DNA from: PALSA-911 sp963743035
Lineage (GTDB): Bacteria > Pseudomonadota > Alphaproteobacteria > Acetobacterales > Acetobacteraceae
NCBI GenBank assembly: GCA_963743035.1
Contig: CAVUOB010000006.1
Location: forward strand, 1 to 64,000
DNA length: 64,000 nt
Reading direction: 5' to 3'
A program made the translations under genes and the position numbers. How positions within the stretch are numbered: position 1 is the stretch's first letter; the number at the start of each line of letters is the position of its first letter. Below, in pieces: positions 1 through 9,012 of the stretch. A model generated the notes under the pieces. The model worked only from the letters and a program-made list of their open reading frames with translations, searched no databases and was not told the origin of the DNA.

Positions 1-833
1 GGCAATGAGCCCCTGAAAGTCCATGATGACAGCACTGTCATTCTTCATATCCCCCACGCGTCCAGAATGATCCCCCCAGAGGACCGCAAGGCCCTGCAGA
101 TCGACGATGCGACCCAGGGAGCGGGAACTCCCCCACATGCAGATGCCTGGACTGACCGGCTCGCCGAGGGCCTCCAACTAGCCGGCCGTCCCGGTTCGCC
201 CGGTCAGCTGCCTTGTAGGTGGACGTGGAGCGGTTCCCCGATGACGCACAGGACGCCATGACGGCCAAGGGCATGGGTGCGGTTTACGGCCGTCTCTCTT
301 CAGGCGAGCCGCTACGTGCTCACGATCTGGTCCAGCGAGCCCAGCTGATGTAGAAATGGTATCACCCACACCATAAGGCCCTCACTGGCGCCGTGGATGC
401 CGCGTTGGCCTTTGAGGGCCACTGCTTGATCATCGATGTTCACAGCTTCTCGTCGACATCGTTGCTACTCACCGATCACGACCCAGAACGACCGAGATCT
501 GCATCGGCACCGAGCCCTTCCACTCGCCCTTTGAGGACTATGAGGGTGCCGTGCGGCCCGGTCGGATCGAAGACCTCACAGCGACCCTTAACCGACCCTT
601 CAGCGGGGGCATCGTCCCCTCTGAGCTCTGGGGCGGGCCAGGGAGGTGCGCTCGGCGATTATCGAGCCACGGGCCCATGGTATCGAAGGGGGCGGGCGAG
701 GGCCTCTCCTAGTGGTTCAGAACTGACGCTTAATACTCGGTTCAAGGCGTGCTTTCGCGAAGCCGATCTTGCCAGTGGGTCAACTAGCTTAATCGCAGAT
801 CATCTAATTTTCCGGCCGGAGCACCGTATCAGA
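1..833. other. accessory region with no convincing gene
   Basis: Short overlapping ORFs occur on both strands, but none has a plausible ribosome binding site, family-like sequence or sustained codon bias. The open frame that runs into the TIR gene from 393 reads as low-complexity Pro/Ser/Arg sequence before the true start at 834, so I treat it as non-coding. The base composition is less uniform than in the region after 9 kb, consistent with horizontally acquired DNA. Confidence 0.4.
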
Positions 834-1307
834 ATGAGCGACATCTTCATCAGTCATGCCGTTGCCGACCAGGCTCTTGCAAAAATGCTCGTTGATTTTC
901 TCAAAGAAGCAATCGGTGTTCCTGAGCCAGCGATTTTCTGCTCTAGCGTGAAAGGCCACCACATACCGCTAGGCGAGGACTTTAATGCTTACATCAAACA
1001 GCAGCTTCAGAACCCCAAGCTAGTTATTCTATTGATGACACCGGCTTATATGGAAAGTTCTTTTTGCTTGATGGAACTTGGAGCGGCGTGGGCGCGGAAT
1101 GCTGCAAGCCTTGCGGTTGTCGTTCCGCCTATCAGTTATCATGAGGTCACCAAAACGCTTGGCTTGAAGCAAGCTTGGGATATCACCGACAAGCCGGGTC
1201 TGGTAGATTTTAGAGAGCTCATTGTTGGAATCGCCACCTGGAAAAACGAACAGACCATACTTGGGATGATAAGCGCACACATTGGAGTGTTGCACTTAAG
1301 AAATTAA
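834..1307 (+). CDS. TIR-domain protein, N-terminal part (frameshifted gene)
   Basis: The frame opens with a typical bacterial TIR domain: FISHAVADQALA at the N-terminus (first strand and helix) and the block SFCLMELGAAW, whose Glu sits where the catalytic glutamate of NADase TIR domains lies. The start at 834 is chosen because everything upstream in the frame is unlike protein and the TIR fold begins at its second residue. TIR effectors of this kind usually deplete NAD+ or make nucleotide signals in anti-phage defence. That is family knowledge; nothing here shows the partner. The frame ends at 1307 in an unnatural tail. A natural continuation exists in the -1 frame (next entry), with the switch at a run of five A (1242-1246). 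The product as written is probably truncated, or the base loss is a sequence error. Confidence 0.75.
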   Translation: MSDIFISHAVADQALAKMLVDFLKEAIGVPEPAIFCSSVKGHHIPLGEDFNAYIKQQLQNPKLVILLMTPAYMESSFCLMELGAAWARNAASLAVVVPPISYHEVTKTLGLKQAWDITDKPGLVDFRELIVGIATWKNEQTILGMISAHIGVLHLRN

Positions 1308-1858
1308 TCCCGAAAGTCCAACTCGCCACGAAGATCGATGCCGCCACGCACCATGAGACGCTTCATAAGCTGAAAGAAAAAGAAGGCGAGATAGACAGGC
1401 TGGAAGCTGCACTCGGTGTCGCTCAAGAGAATTACGCTGAGCTCGAAAAGGTTAAGGACAAGCAAGATCTCAAGGCGCTACGGAAACGTTCGGCTAACTC
1501 CGAAGCTCTTCAGCAGGAGTTTGACGAGCTAATTCAGGCCGTCAAAGAAACTATGCCACAAACGTCAAATGTCGTGCTGAAGCATATTATCATGGATCAC
1601 TTCAGCCTAGCAGGGACTATCGATTGGTTCAACCAAAAGGCAGAGTTCGAGCAAGCTATCCAATACGGCCTTCTATCGACAGGCGATAATTCGGTTCGCT
1701 GGGAGCGTGCGAAGCTGAAGCCTTTGGGTGAGGCCCTCCAAGCTGTGAAGACTTTCCTTGCTGGTGAGGAAGGGGAGCAACTGCGGGCACTGCAAGAGCC
1801 CGACGTGCCCATGGAGCCTGACGATTTGGAGTTCTGGGAGCACCACCTCAGCATTTGA
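1308..1858 (+). pseudogene. downstream coiled-coil half of the TIR gene, in the -1 frame
   Basis: From about 1248 the -1 frame reads without stops to 1858. It begins with TWDDKRTHWSVALKKLIPKV, then a charged heptad-like stretch (residues such as HKLKEKEGEIDRLEAAL) typical of a coiled coil, then a globular end containing FSLAGTIDWFNQKAEF. No start codon with a ribosome site is evident before 1553, so it is most simply the C-terminal half of the TIR protein, separated by one missing base. Restoring one A at 1242-1246 would give one protein of about 341 residues: TIR, coiled coil, C-terminal domain. I do not recognise the C-terminal domain. Confidence 0.6.
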
Positions 1859-2602
1859 CGTCCGTTGGGGAGGAGGAAACGGCGCCGTCGCGAAGACCGG
1901 GGGCCTTATGAGGCCGCTTGGTGGTCATCTGCTTTGGACACCCAGGGTGCCCCCTTTGAGGCGTCGTTATCGAGGGGTGGGTAGCAGCCCCCGTTGCCCC
2001 TAACGCGGCCGTGGAGGCCCTCACGTCTACCTTGCGCCGGACGTTTAAGGAGTAGCCCGCTGCGCACCGCTATAGGTGAACCCCAACTTCTGGGCTCTCG
2101 AAACTTCCTTAAGCCCGCATCGGTGTAACCGGCCAGTGTGGCCTGCTCTCTCACCGGTAGCCACCCGCGTCCTCGGCTAGGCTAATGAAGGTGTAGGACT
2201 TCTCACGGGCCCGCCCGATGGCATTCACTCTGATCTCACTGGCCAGCCCGAGCGACATTAGCTGGAGACACCTGGTGCCGGTGAACAGCCAACTCTTCGA
2301 GGATCTCGTAGCCTCAAGGACTAGCTTGCGACCCTCGGTAGTCTCGCCACTTAGGCCTGAAGGGCATCGTCATGTCCGTCGTCGCTGCGGGAACCATGAC
2401 GACACCTTGAAGGTGCATTAAGGATCGGCGCAGACAGTATCCAATGCTGTCGTCATAGAGGGGGAGCGGGTCCAGGGCTCCCATCCTTGAGAGGTGACCG
2501 GATGCGCGTTGCCGGGTCCCTTCAGGGTCGGTCTAGCGCAACGTGTAGCCAAAGACCCATATAGGAATAACGAGATCATGACTACATGTCCGGCCTATTG
2601 CC
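1859..2602. other. 744-bp gap without a recognisable gene
   Basis: Only short ORFs without ribosome sites or protein-like composition occur on either strand. No tRNA, inverted-repeat terminator or tandem repeat was seen. It separates the TIR gene from the convergent helicase-like gene and may be decayed accessory DNA. Confidence 0.4.
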
Positions 2603-4471
2603 CTACGCATTGGAGATCATCTGGAAGGCAGTCGATCTCGCATTCAGCTTCACCTTCTCCAGCCCCTCATTGGCGAGCCACTGGGCCATCTTCGGGTCCC
2701 TGATGAGCCTCCCGAAGGACTGCCGCGAGGTCTCCATCTCACCGTAGAGGGCCGTAAAGGCGATGACTGCCTCGCCCGCGTCCAACCTGCGCCGGATCAT
2801 ATCGGCAGCCTCCTTCATGCGGCCGGTGAGGATCAATTCTGGGAACAGTAGCTTGTCGACCTTGATAGTTGCGCCGGGAAACATCCCTTCATAGTCAGCC
2901 TTGGACAGACCGGACCTTGGAGACTGCACGACGACGACTTCCATGGCCCCGCAGTCCCCAGCGAGACCTACCCTGGCGTGCCCCCTCATGACCGCCTGCA
3001 GAAGGCTGTCACGAAGTCCACCAATCTGGCGCCGGGAGATCTGAGCGCCGGTAGGATGGTCCGAAGGGTCGCTGGAGTTCATGGGCAACTGCAGGGCAGC
3101 CCCGGCGGAAGCCCTGTGGGCCGCAGGGGGCTGATAGTCCAGTCCGAGGACAAGCATGCGACGGATATGCCGGTGATGATTGGAGGCCTTGTGGGTCCCC
3201 CAGGTGAGGTGACGGGTGCGGCTCTTCTCGTCGTCCGTGAGGCGGTCGTTGATGGCCTCTGCCACACTCCTCCTGACCCGCTGCCCCCTCATCACGAACG
3301 GGGTCTTGTAGGAGACGACCAGGACCTCGTCCTGCCCCTCCTGGATGTAGCGGACTGCCATGTCGAGGAGCTTGGGGCCCTCGTCGCTCGCCCGGTCTCT
3401 GAAGGTGGACCTGGAGGCCGCAACGGCGACGACACGGACCGTGAGGTTCTTGTAGGTCTTCGGCGCGTCCTTCAGCCGGACGATGTGCCTGCTCTCCGCC
3501 AGCATCTCATAGAACACGTGATCGACGCCGAAGGCCGCACTGGCGTCGGTGACGGTGATGGGCATGATGCTATCGGGCAGTGCTTGGACGTGGCTCAAGA
3601 GTGTCCCTTGCCCCCTGTTGTCCCGCCAAACGTAGCCGGTCAGGCCGTTCATGGCCTTCAGGGCCTTCACCTGCCCCGCGAGGACATCATCGTGACCGAC
3701 GTCAACCTCCAGTAGATTGAGGTCCACGCCCAGCGCGGTCAGATCCGGTATCTGGATGGTGCCAGTAGGGGTCTTGGCGACCTCAACGATCCACTCCAGC
3801 AACTGTTTGGAAGCTGAAGGGGATTGATGGGCCATCGGGGCGGTCAGTCCGGCCGAGGTGAGGCTGCTAAGGACCACCGGGCGGTTGAAAGCGATCTGCT
3901 CATCCCAGCAGCGGACGACACGAGGTTTGCCTCGGTAGTAGAACCGCGAGGCGTCCTTGAAGTCCCCACCGTTCTGAAGGCTAAGGCGAAGACCCTCCTG
4001 GGTGCTGACCACGATCTGCGCGTTATCCGCTGACGTGTGGGCTCCGAGCGCAAGAACCTCGACCTCTTTCATTCCCGCGATGACGCAGAGCCGGTCCCGA
4101 TGTGCCGCCAGGGCCCGCGCCATGTCCGCCACCTCGGCCACCCGATTGCAGAAGATGACCATGCCGACCTGGGCGTGTTCGGCGGACTGACACAGAGCTG
4201 ACGCGAAGGACGCGATGCTGGCAGACTTGCCGACACCGGCCGGCAGGCACGAGACGTAGACCTTGCGCTCGGTTATTTCGCCATCCGCTGTGGCCTCCAG
4301 GTGGCGCAGGAGGTCCTGTATGGCCTCCAGCTGCTCCTCAGATGGGCTGTGTCCCCACTCCGCGAAGCTGGCCTCCAGGGCCTTCCTGGCCTTCTCTGCC
4401 AGGCCCTGAGGCTTGGTAGTGGGCGTCCCAGCCGCTGCCTGCGTGGGGTCTGCGGTGGGCGCGTCGGTCAT
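2603..4471 (-). CDS. P-loop NTPase / helicase-like protein of a mobile element
   Basis: 622 residues. A Walker A-like motif LPAGVGKSAS lies near residue 80, and a DE-type Walker B-like segment (RCWDEQIAF) near residue 195, with a region between them (VIFCNRVAEVADMARAL) like the Ia/Ib segment of superfamily 1/2 helicases. It is therefore likely a nucleic-acid-dependent ATPase working in replication or transfer of the element. It is the last gene of a minus-strand series: serine recombinase (6424), acidic protein (5714), this gene. A 337-bp gap with a strong inverted repeat separates it from the acidic gene, so it may have its own promoter. The family is not recognised more exactly. It could also be a phage-type primase-helicase. 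Confidence 0.6.
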   Translation of the reverse strand: MTDAPTADPTQAAAGTPTTKPQGLAEKARKALEASFAEWGHSPSEEQLEAIQDLLRHLEATADGEITERKVYVSCLPAGVGKSASIASFASALCQSAEHAQVGMVIFCNRVAEVADMARALAAHRDRLCVIAGMKEVEVLALGAHTSADNAQIVVSTQEGLRLSLQNGGDFKDASRFYYRGKPRVVRCWDEQIAFNRPVVLSSLTSAGLTAPMAHQSPSASKQLLEWIVEVAKTPTGTIQIPDLTALGVDLNLLEVDVGHDDVLAGQVKALKAMNGLTGYVWRDNRGQGTLLSHVQALPDSIMPITVTDASAAFGVDHVFYEMLAESRHIVRLKDAPKTYKNLTVRVVAVAASRSTFRDRASDEGPKLLDMAVRYIQEGQDEVLVVSYKTPFVMRGQRVRRSVAEAINDRLTDDEKSRTRHLTWGTHKASNHHRHIRRMLVLGLDYQPPAAHRASAGAALQLPMNSSDPSDHPTGAQISRRQIGGLRDSLLQAVMRGHARVGLAGDCGAMEVVVVQSPRSGLSKADYEGMFPGATIKVDKLLFPELILTGRMKEAADMIRRRLDAGEAVIAFTALYGEMETSRQSFGRLIRDPKMAQWLANEGLEKVKLNARSTAFQMISNA

Positions 4472-4680
4472 GCTGTTCTCCTGGCGCCCTCATAGCAGCC
4501 TGTGCGGTGGCTGCGTAGCGCCGGAAGGGATCCGATGGTCGCGAGGACTTGGAGGTGGTCCTGGGGTCAATCGGAGAGGGCGGATGGGGAGCGAAATGGC
4601 TCTGGGACCGGGGCAGATGGGACCCAAAGTTCTCCAGCACTGCGCCGCCCACGGCCCAACAACAAAGGCGGGGCTTTAGC

Positions 4681-4745
4681 GGCCTTTTTGAAGTCCGTTC
4701 TGGACCCGAAAAAGGCCTTGAGGGACCGGCGCGGGTCCCTTTTTC
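4681..4745 (+). terminator. nested inverted repeats with a T-tract, terminator-like
   Basis: Two structures sit side by side. GGCCTTTTT (4681-4689) is repeated inverted as AAAAAGGCC (4709-4717). AGGGACC (4721-4727) is repeated inverted as GGTCCCT (4734-4740), followed by TTTT. The second has the form of an intrinsic terminator on the plus strand. Read on the minus strand, the pair lies between the acidic-protein gene and the helicase-like gene and could end or attenuate transcripts there. Confidence 0.5.
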
Positions 4746-4808
4746 CTAGGTCGACGATCCGCCGGGCCAGCCCGTAGGCACCGAGAGGGCCCCCACTGGC
4801 CCAGGTGG

Positions 4809-5714
4809 TCAATCCATCGCCTCCGACAAAGCCCATGCCATCCTCAGCACGGCAACTGTGGCGTCGTTCTCGCTGTAGTCGCCGATCATGTCCCGGCCCG
4901 CACCCCAGGCCAGCAGCACCCAGCCAACTATGGTGCCGTCATCGTCGGTGAACCGCAGAAACTCCCTCTCCGTTTCTCCGAGGGCCGCATTGATCTCCCG
5001 AGTGTTCGTGCTGCGCTCCAGCCTCCCAAGCGCGAGAGGCCAGCCTTCCTCACCGAAGACGCTGACGCTGTAACCGAGGTTGAGGGCATCCTCGATGATC
5101 CGGTTCGTGATGTCCCATTCAATGTTCCCCTCGTATTCCTCCCCGACCTCTTCATCGCCGCAGTCGTCATCAGTCTCTTCGTCACCGTCCCCTTCATCAG
5201 CCGGTTCGTCCTCAGGGACCTCACTGGCCATGTCGGAGCCCCGGCTGGGCGGCGGTGCCTGGGCCTTCAGAAGCTCAATGACCTCCTCGGTGGTAAGGCG
5301 GCGGATCGGAGCCCTGGGACCTGCGGGGACCGGTGGGGCCTCTTCGTCCTCGTCGTCCCCAAGGTGGCTTGGGCACCAGCCCGGAGGCAACGGAGGAGCC
5401 CCCCAACGCCGCAGGCCATCGGGGCCTCTGGTGGGCTCGACGGGCTCATTGGTCTGGGCGGTGGCATCGGTGGTGACGGGTGGCAGTGGGCTTGCCAGTG
5501 CCTTCGGCCTCCCCACGGCTTTCTTGGTCGACGGTGCCCCCTTGGGGAGAGCCTTCGTGGCGGCGGGTGGAGCAGGAGGCTGGGGCGGTTCGCGAGAAGC
5601 CTCTGGCGGGACGTCAGGTGCCATGGGATAGCGGACGGTGAAGAGAGCGGCCAGTGCGTCCGCCTCAGTGTCGCCTGGGGGCAGGGTATCGCGGGGCTTC
5701 TTGGGCGAGGTCAT
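4809..5714 (-). CDS. acidic proline-rich hypothetical protein
   Basis: 301 residues, family not recognised. The N-terminal half is disordered-looking and rich in Pro/Ala (residues about 30-110). An Asp/Glu tract (EPADEGDGDEETDDDCGDEE) occupies roughly residues 168-190. The C-terminal third looks globular (IEWDITNRIIEDALNLGYSV onward). It starts 29 bp downstream of the serine recombinase stop and is probably co-transcribed with it, which suggests a role in the same mobile element. The acidic tract could mimic DNA or bind basic partners, but that is speculation. Confidence 0.55.
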   Translation of the reverse strand: MTSPKKPRDTLPPGDTEADALAALFTVRYPMAPDVPPEASREPPQPPAPPAATKALPKGAPSTKKAVGRPKALASPLPPVTTDATAQTNEPVEPTRGPDGLRRWGAPPLPPGWCPSHLGDDEDEEAPPVPAGPRAPIRRLTTEEVIELLKAQAPPPSRGSDMASEVPEDEPADEGDGDEETDDDCGDEEVGEEYEGNIEWDITNRIIEDALNLGYSVSVFGEEGWPLALGRLERSTNTREINAALGETEREFLRFTDDDGTIVGWVLLAWGAGRDMIGDYSENDATVAVLRMAWALSEAMD

Positions 5715-5743
5715 GGGGAGCCTTTTTGGGCGCTAGAGGCGTC

Positions 5744-6424
5744 TCAGGCTGCGGAGGCAGTAGGCTGGCGCAAGAGGATGGAGCGCACGGCAGAAGCGGT
5801 CCACTGGCCACCTCTGGGGGTCTCGATGCCCCTCTGGGCCAACTCGGCGGCGATGCCTCGGAGCGACAGGCCTCGGCCATAGGCCTCAAGGACAGTCGGC
5901 AGGACCTGGGAGGCGAACTGGTCGGCCTTCAGGCGGTTAGCCTCAGCACCGACCTTGCCGTCAGGCGGAGGGGCACCACGGTAGCCGCCTAGGGTCACGC
6001 CACGGGCCTTCGCGGCTGCCAGGGCTGACCTGGTGCGCTGGGAAATGGCCTCACGCTCCAGCTGGGCCACAAGGGCCATGATGCCCACGGTGAAGGGGGT
6101 CGCGGCCGGCATGTCGACGGCGAGGAAGGGAACACCGGCCTTCTGAAGGCCAATGAGGAAATGGGCGTCACGCGAGAGGCGGTCCAACTTGGCGATGATG
6201 AGTGTGGCCCCAGTCAGCTTGGCCAGCTTCATTGCCTCGGTCAGGGCGGGGCGGTTGTCTGTCGCCTTGCCGCTCTCGATCTCGGTGAATTCCCCCCGCA
6301 GGACCCAGTCGCCCCCGTTGAGGTAGGCCTGCACGTCTGCCTGCTGGCCCTCCAGGCCGAGGCCGGAGCGGCCCTGCTGGGCGGTTGAGACCCGGTAGTA
6401 TGCAACGAAGTCACCGTGCGCCAT
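5744..6424 (-). CDS. serine recombinase (resolvase/invertase family)
   Basis: 226 residues. The N-terminal catalytic domain carries YYRVSTAQQ, in which Ser13 is the expected nucleophile. Further on come the conserved LDRLSRDAHFL (Arg-containing motif) and EREAISQRTRSALAAAKARG (long E helix leading to the DNA-binding part). The C-terminus has a recombinase-type helix-turn-helix (SLRGIAAELAQRGIETPRGG). The length fits small resolvases/invertases rather than large serine integrases. It probably resolves or mobilises the accessory element here. It is the first gene of the minus-strand series and is divergent from the DUF2971 gene; the 129-bp gap between them could hold its recombination or operator site. 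Confidence 0.85.
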   Translation of the reverse strand: MAHGDFVAYYRVSTAQQGRSGLGLEGQQADVQAYLNGGDWVLRGEFTEIESGKATDNRPALTEAMKLAKLTGATLIIAKLDRLSRDAHFLIGLQKAGVPFLAVDMPAATPFTVGIMALVAQLEREAISQRTRSALAAAKARGVTLGGYRGAPPPDGKVGAEANRLKADQFASQVLPTVLEAYGRGLSLRGIAAELAQRGIETPRGGQWTASAVRSILLRQPTASAA

Positions 6425-6553
6425 ATCGTATGAACCCTGTCATCGTTCGTTGACTGTCTGCATACATGTCGGGAGCAAGGATGTACAAGGTGGAAAGAGA
6501 AGGTCCCTATCCGCATACAAGCCCAGCAGTGAATTGGTTGGGGGAAGGACGTT

Positions 6554-7530
6554 GTGCTAAGCTATGGATACAACGCGTTGGTTCGCTTGCACCAAGGAAA
6601 TAAGACCCTCATGACTGTCCAGCCTGAAGACCGAACCCTTTATGGTCAATTCGCTAATGATATCGCGCGCAAAATTGGTTTTATGGACGAATTTCCATCC
6701 GTTGTTTGGCACTATACTTCTGCCGCAGGCATGCTTGGCATTTTAGAGAGCGGCTCCATATTCGCTACGCAACTGGCCTGCCTGAACGATCAAACAGAAC
6801 TTCGATACGCAATGGGGTATGTTCGTGCCGCACTGCGGGAGATGCGCCCTTTATGGCAGAACGACCCTAACGCTGTTTTTATCCTAGATCTGCTGGAAAA
6901 GACCCGCGAAGTCGACCTCGTTCCGGAAAGTTCATTGTTCGTTGCCTGTTTCAGTCGGCATGCCGATGACCTGAGCCAATGGCGAGCATACGGTGGTGGC
7001 GAAAACGGTTACGCGCTCGGGTTCCAAACGCAAAGTCTCATTTCCGCACATAGTATCGTAGCGAAGGTGAATTACGATCCCAAGCTACACCAAGAAGTCT
7101 CAAATGATATAGCAACAAAGTTTGTGGAGTTCTTCGTCAAAGGGATGCGTGAAGGTCGAGCAGCTACCCGCGAGGCATGGGCAGCCGAATTTGCTTCGGC
7201 ATGGCAAGCTCAAGTAGGACGGATTGGGCCAATGCTGAAGGATCAAGCTTTCGAAGCTGAGGGGGAGTTTCGATGCATCCACGAACTTGCAGAGGATGAA
7301 AGTGCCAGCATTCAATTTCGTCAAAAGTCAGGGTTACTAGCTCGCCACTTGCCCCTCATTTCCCTCCCCCGGGTAGGCCGCGACAGAAGATGCTGCCGAT
7401 CGTTAAGGTAATCGTTGGTCCTTGCCGTCACCCCAGTGTGTCAAAGTCGAGCGTCGCAATGCTCTTGCACCAACAGGGATATCGTCTGACCGAAACGGAA
7501 GTGTCTCGTATCCCCTTCCAAGTAATTTAA
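6554..7530 (+). pseudogene. DUF2971-family protein, frameshifted near its C-terminus
   Basis: The frame from 6554 (GTG with a GGAAGGA site; ATG 6611 is an alternative) carries the DUF2971 hallmarks VWHYTSAAGMLGILESG, LNDQTELRYA and FSRHADDLSQWRAYG...GYALGF. As written it ends at 7411 in an unnatural tail. At the run CCCCC (7366-7370) the -1 frame takes over and reads PGRPRQKMLPIVKVIVGPCR, the expected family C-terminus (LPI..VIVGP), stopping at 7530. Loss of one C therefore splits the gene. DUF2971 proteins are often found in defence islands; their activity is not settled. It is divergent from the serine recombinase. The frameshift may be a real inactivation, a phase-variable tract or a sequence error. 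Confidence 0.7.
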
Positions 7531-7744
7531 TCTGGCAACCGCAGACACGAGTTCGCCGTGGGGCGCTGGCAGCGACACGCACCTTCAGGCCCACTTTGAA
7601 TTGGGCCGTTGGGAACCGAAAGGCTCGTTTGGGCCCCACGTGGGCTTCTATCCTTGGGGTGCGGGTCACGGGGTCACCTCTCTGGGGTCTCTGGGGCCTC
7701 TCGCTGAGGCTCACGCTATTCGGAAACGATGCTGCTGACTGCGC

Positions 7745-8221
7745 TTATTTCGTCACCGGCTTCCACTCGCTCGACAATCGTTGGGCTTCGGCTATCTGCG
7801 CGGCGGTCATATGTTCCGCCAAAAAGTCCCGTTCATGTGGTGCAGCGGGATGACCATGCGCCGCCGCGAGGTTATTCCACATGTAGGCAAGCACATGGTT
7901 TTTCGGTACACCCCAACCTCGCTCATACATGGCTGCTAGGTTAAACTGGGCGACGCCATAGCCCTGGTCGGCTGCTTTGCGATACCACTCTGCTGCTATT
8001 GTGTAATCCATCGGTAGTCCGACCCCGTTCCAGCACATGTCGCCAAGGTTGGACTGCGCATGTGCATCACCTTGATCAGCCAACTGCTGCAAAAGTCGGA
8101 GGGCAGTTGCGTAGTCCTTCTCCCGGATCGCCGCATCCGCATCTTCAAGCTGACCCGCCGACACCGGCCCGGCCACCGCAATCGCCAGCACCATCACCAC
8201 CGCCCTGATCGTGTTCCGCAT
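7745..8221 (-). CDS. secreted Sel1-repeat (TPR-like) protein
   Basis: 158 residues from the ATG at 8221, chosen for its AGGAG site about 7 nt upstream and because a signal peptide starts there (MRNTIRAVVMVLAIAVAGPVSA, cleavage after VSA). Two Sel1-like repeats follow: GDAHAQSNLGDMCWNGVG and GYGVAQFNLAAMYERGWGV, then a final helix region (AYMWNNLAAAHGHPAA). Such proteins are periplasmic scaffolds or stress/virulence adaptors. No partner is evident nearby. The longer in-frame extension to 8383 is not protein-like. Confidence 0.8.
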   Translation of the reverse strand: MRNTIRAVVMVLAIAVAGPVSAGQLEDADAAIREKDYATALRLLQQLADQGDAHAQSNLGDMCWNGVGLPMDYTIAAEWYRKAADQGYGVAQFNLAAMYERGWGVPKNHVLAYMWNNLAAAHGHPAAPHERDFLAEHMTAAQIAEAQRLSSEWKPVTK

Positions 8222-9012
8222 GCCCCGCTCCTGCTTACCAAGGCAAGATATTCGTTGGGGAGCCGTCAAGCTAGGTGGAGGTGCCATCGGGTGCTCTGAT
8301 GTCTCTGCGAGTAGGACCGATCCGGCCGTAGAAAGCGTGAAGGGTGGGGCAGACAGTGGGACTTGTTTAAAAACATGAGGCACCGATGCGGGGCCGTAGA
8401 GGCCCCTTCGGGCCCCTTATGCCACTCATGGCTCCGGGCCCCACAGCCGATAGCTATGCGAGCCTATCAGACGGCATCCTGGGCCCTCCTGAGCCCCAAG
8501 GGGCCCGTTCAGTGGACTGAGCACCCCAGTGACACCAGTCGCGTCGTTCAGGCCTCAGAGGCCCTTCTTTGTATCGGTGACGGTTGGACGTGGTGGGCGG
8601 ATCTCCAAGGCCTTCCTGGGGAGTGCGGGGCGGGCCTCAGCGGTGTCTGCCAGGGCCTTGCGGACAGCCCTGGATCCACCATCCCGACGACAGCCTTGAC
8701 CTTCCTATGACGCCGCTGGTCCTTGTCATGAGCTACAGAAGGGTGATACAGAGGTCCAGTCGAGCGGATTTATAAGTAACTGAAATCGCTTATAGTTATG
8801 ATGCGATCTGCGTTTCCAGGTCCCCCAGCCACCGCTGCAAATTCCGCGACTACAGGAATCAGGCGGGACAGCCATGCCGGGTGCATGCCGCATCCCGAGC
8901 AACAGGGCTCGCTACCGGTGGAGCTGCGCGGGGGTGCGTCAGTCCGCCCGATATCTTAAACTGTCATACGCCGCAGGGTGTGTGGGTGCGGCTGGCACGA
9001 CAGGAGCATCCC
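8222..9012. other. intergenic region rich in GGGCCC-type palindromes
   Basis: No supported gene. Between 8390 and 8600 there are repeated short G/C palindromes (GGGGCC/GGCCCC pairs) that could form hairpins. Sequence becomes AT-richer around 8760-8810. A 38-codon minus-strand frame (MHPAWLSRLIPVVAEFAAVA...) ends at about 8773, but I could not support it as a gene. This may be the right edge of the accessory element. Confidence 0.35.

Noticed and set aside
4502..4777. Plus-strand ORFs in the gap between the acidic and helicase-like genes
   Set aside because: They run through the inverted-repeat/terminator region and have no protein-like features.
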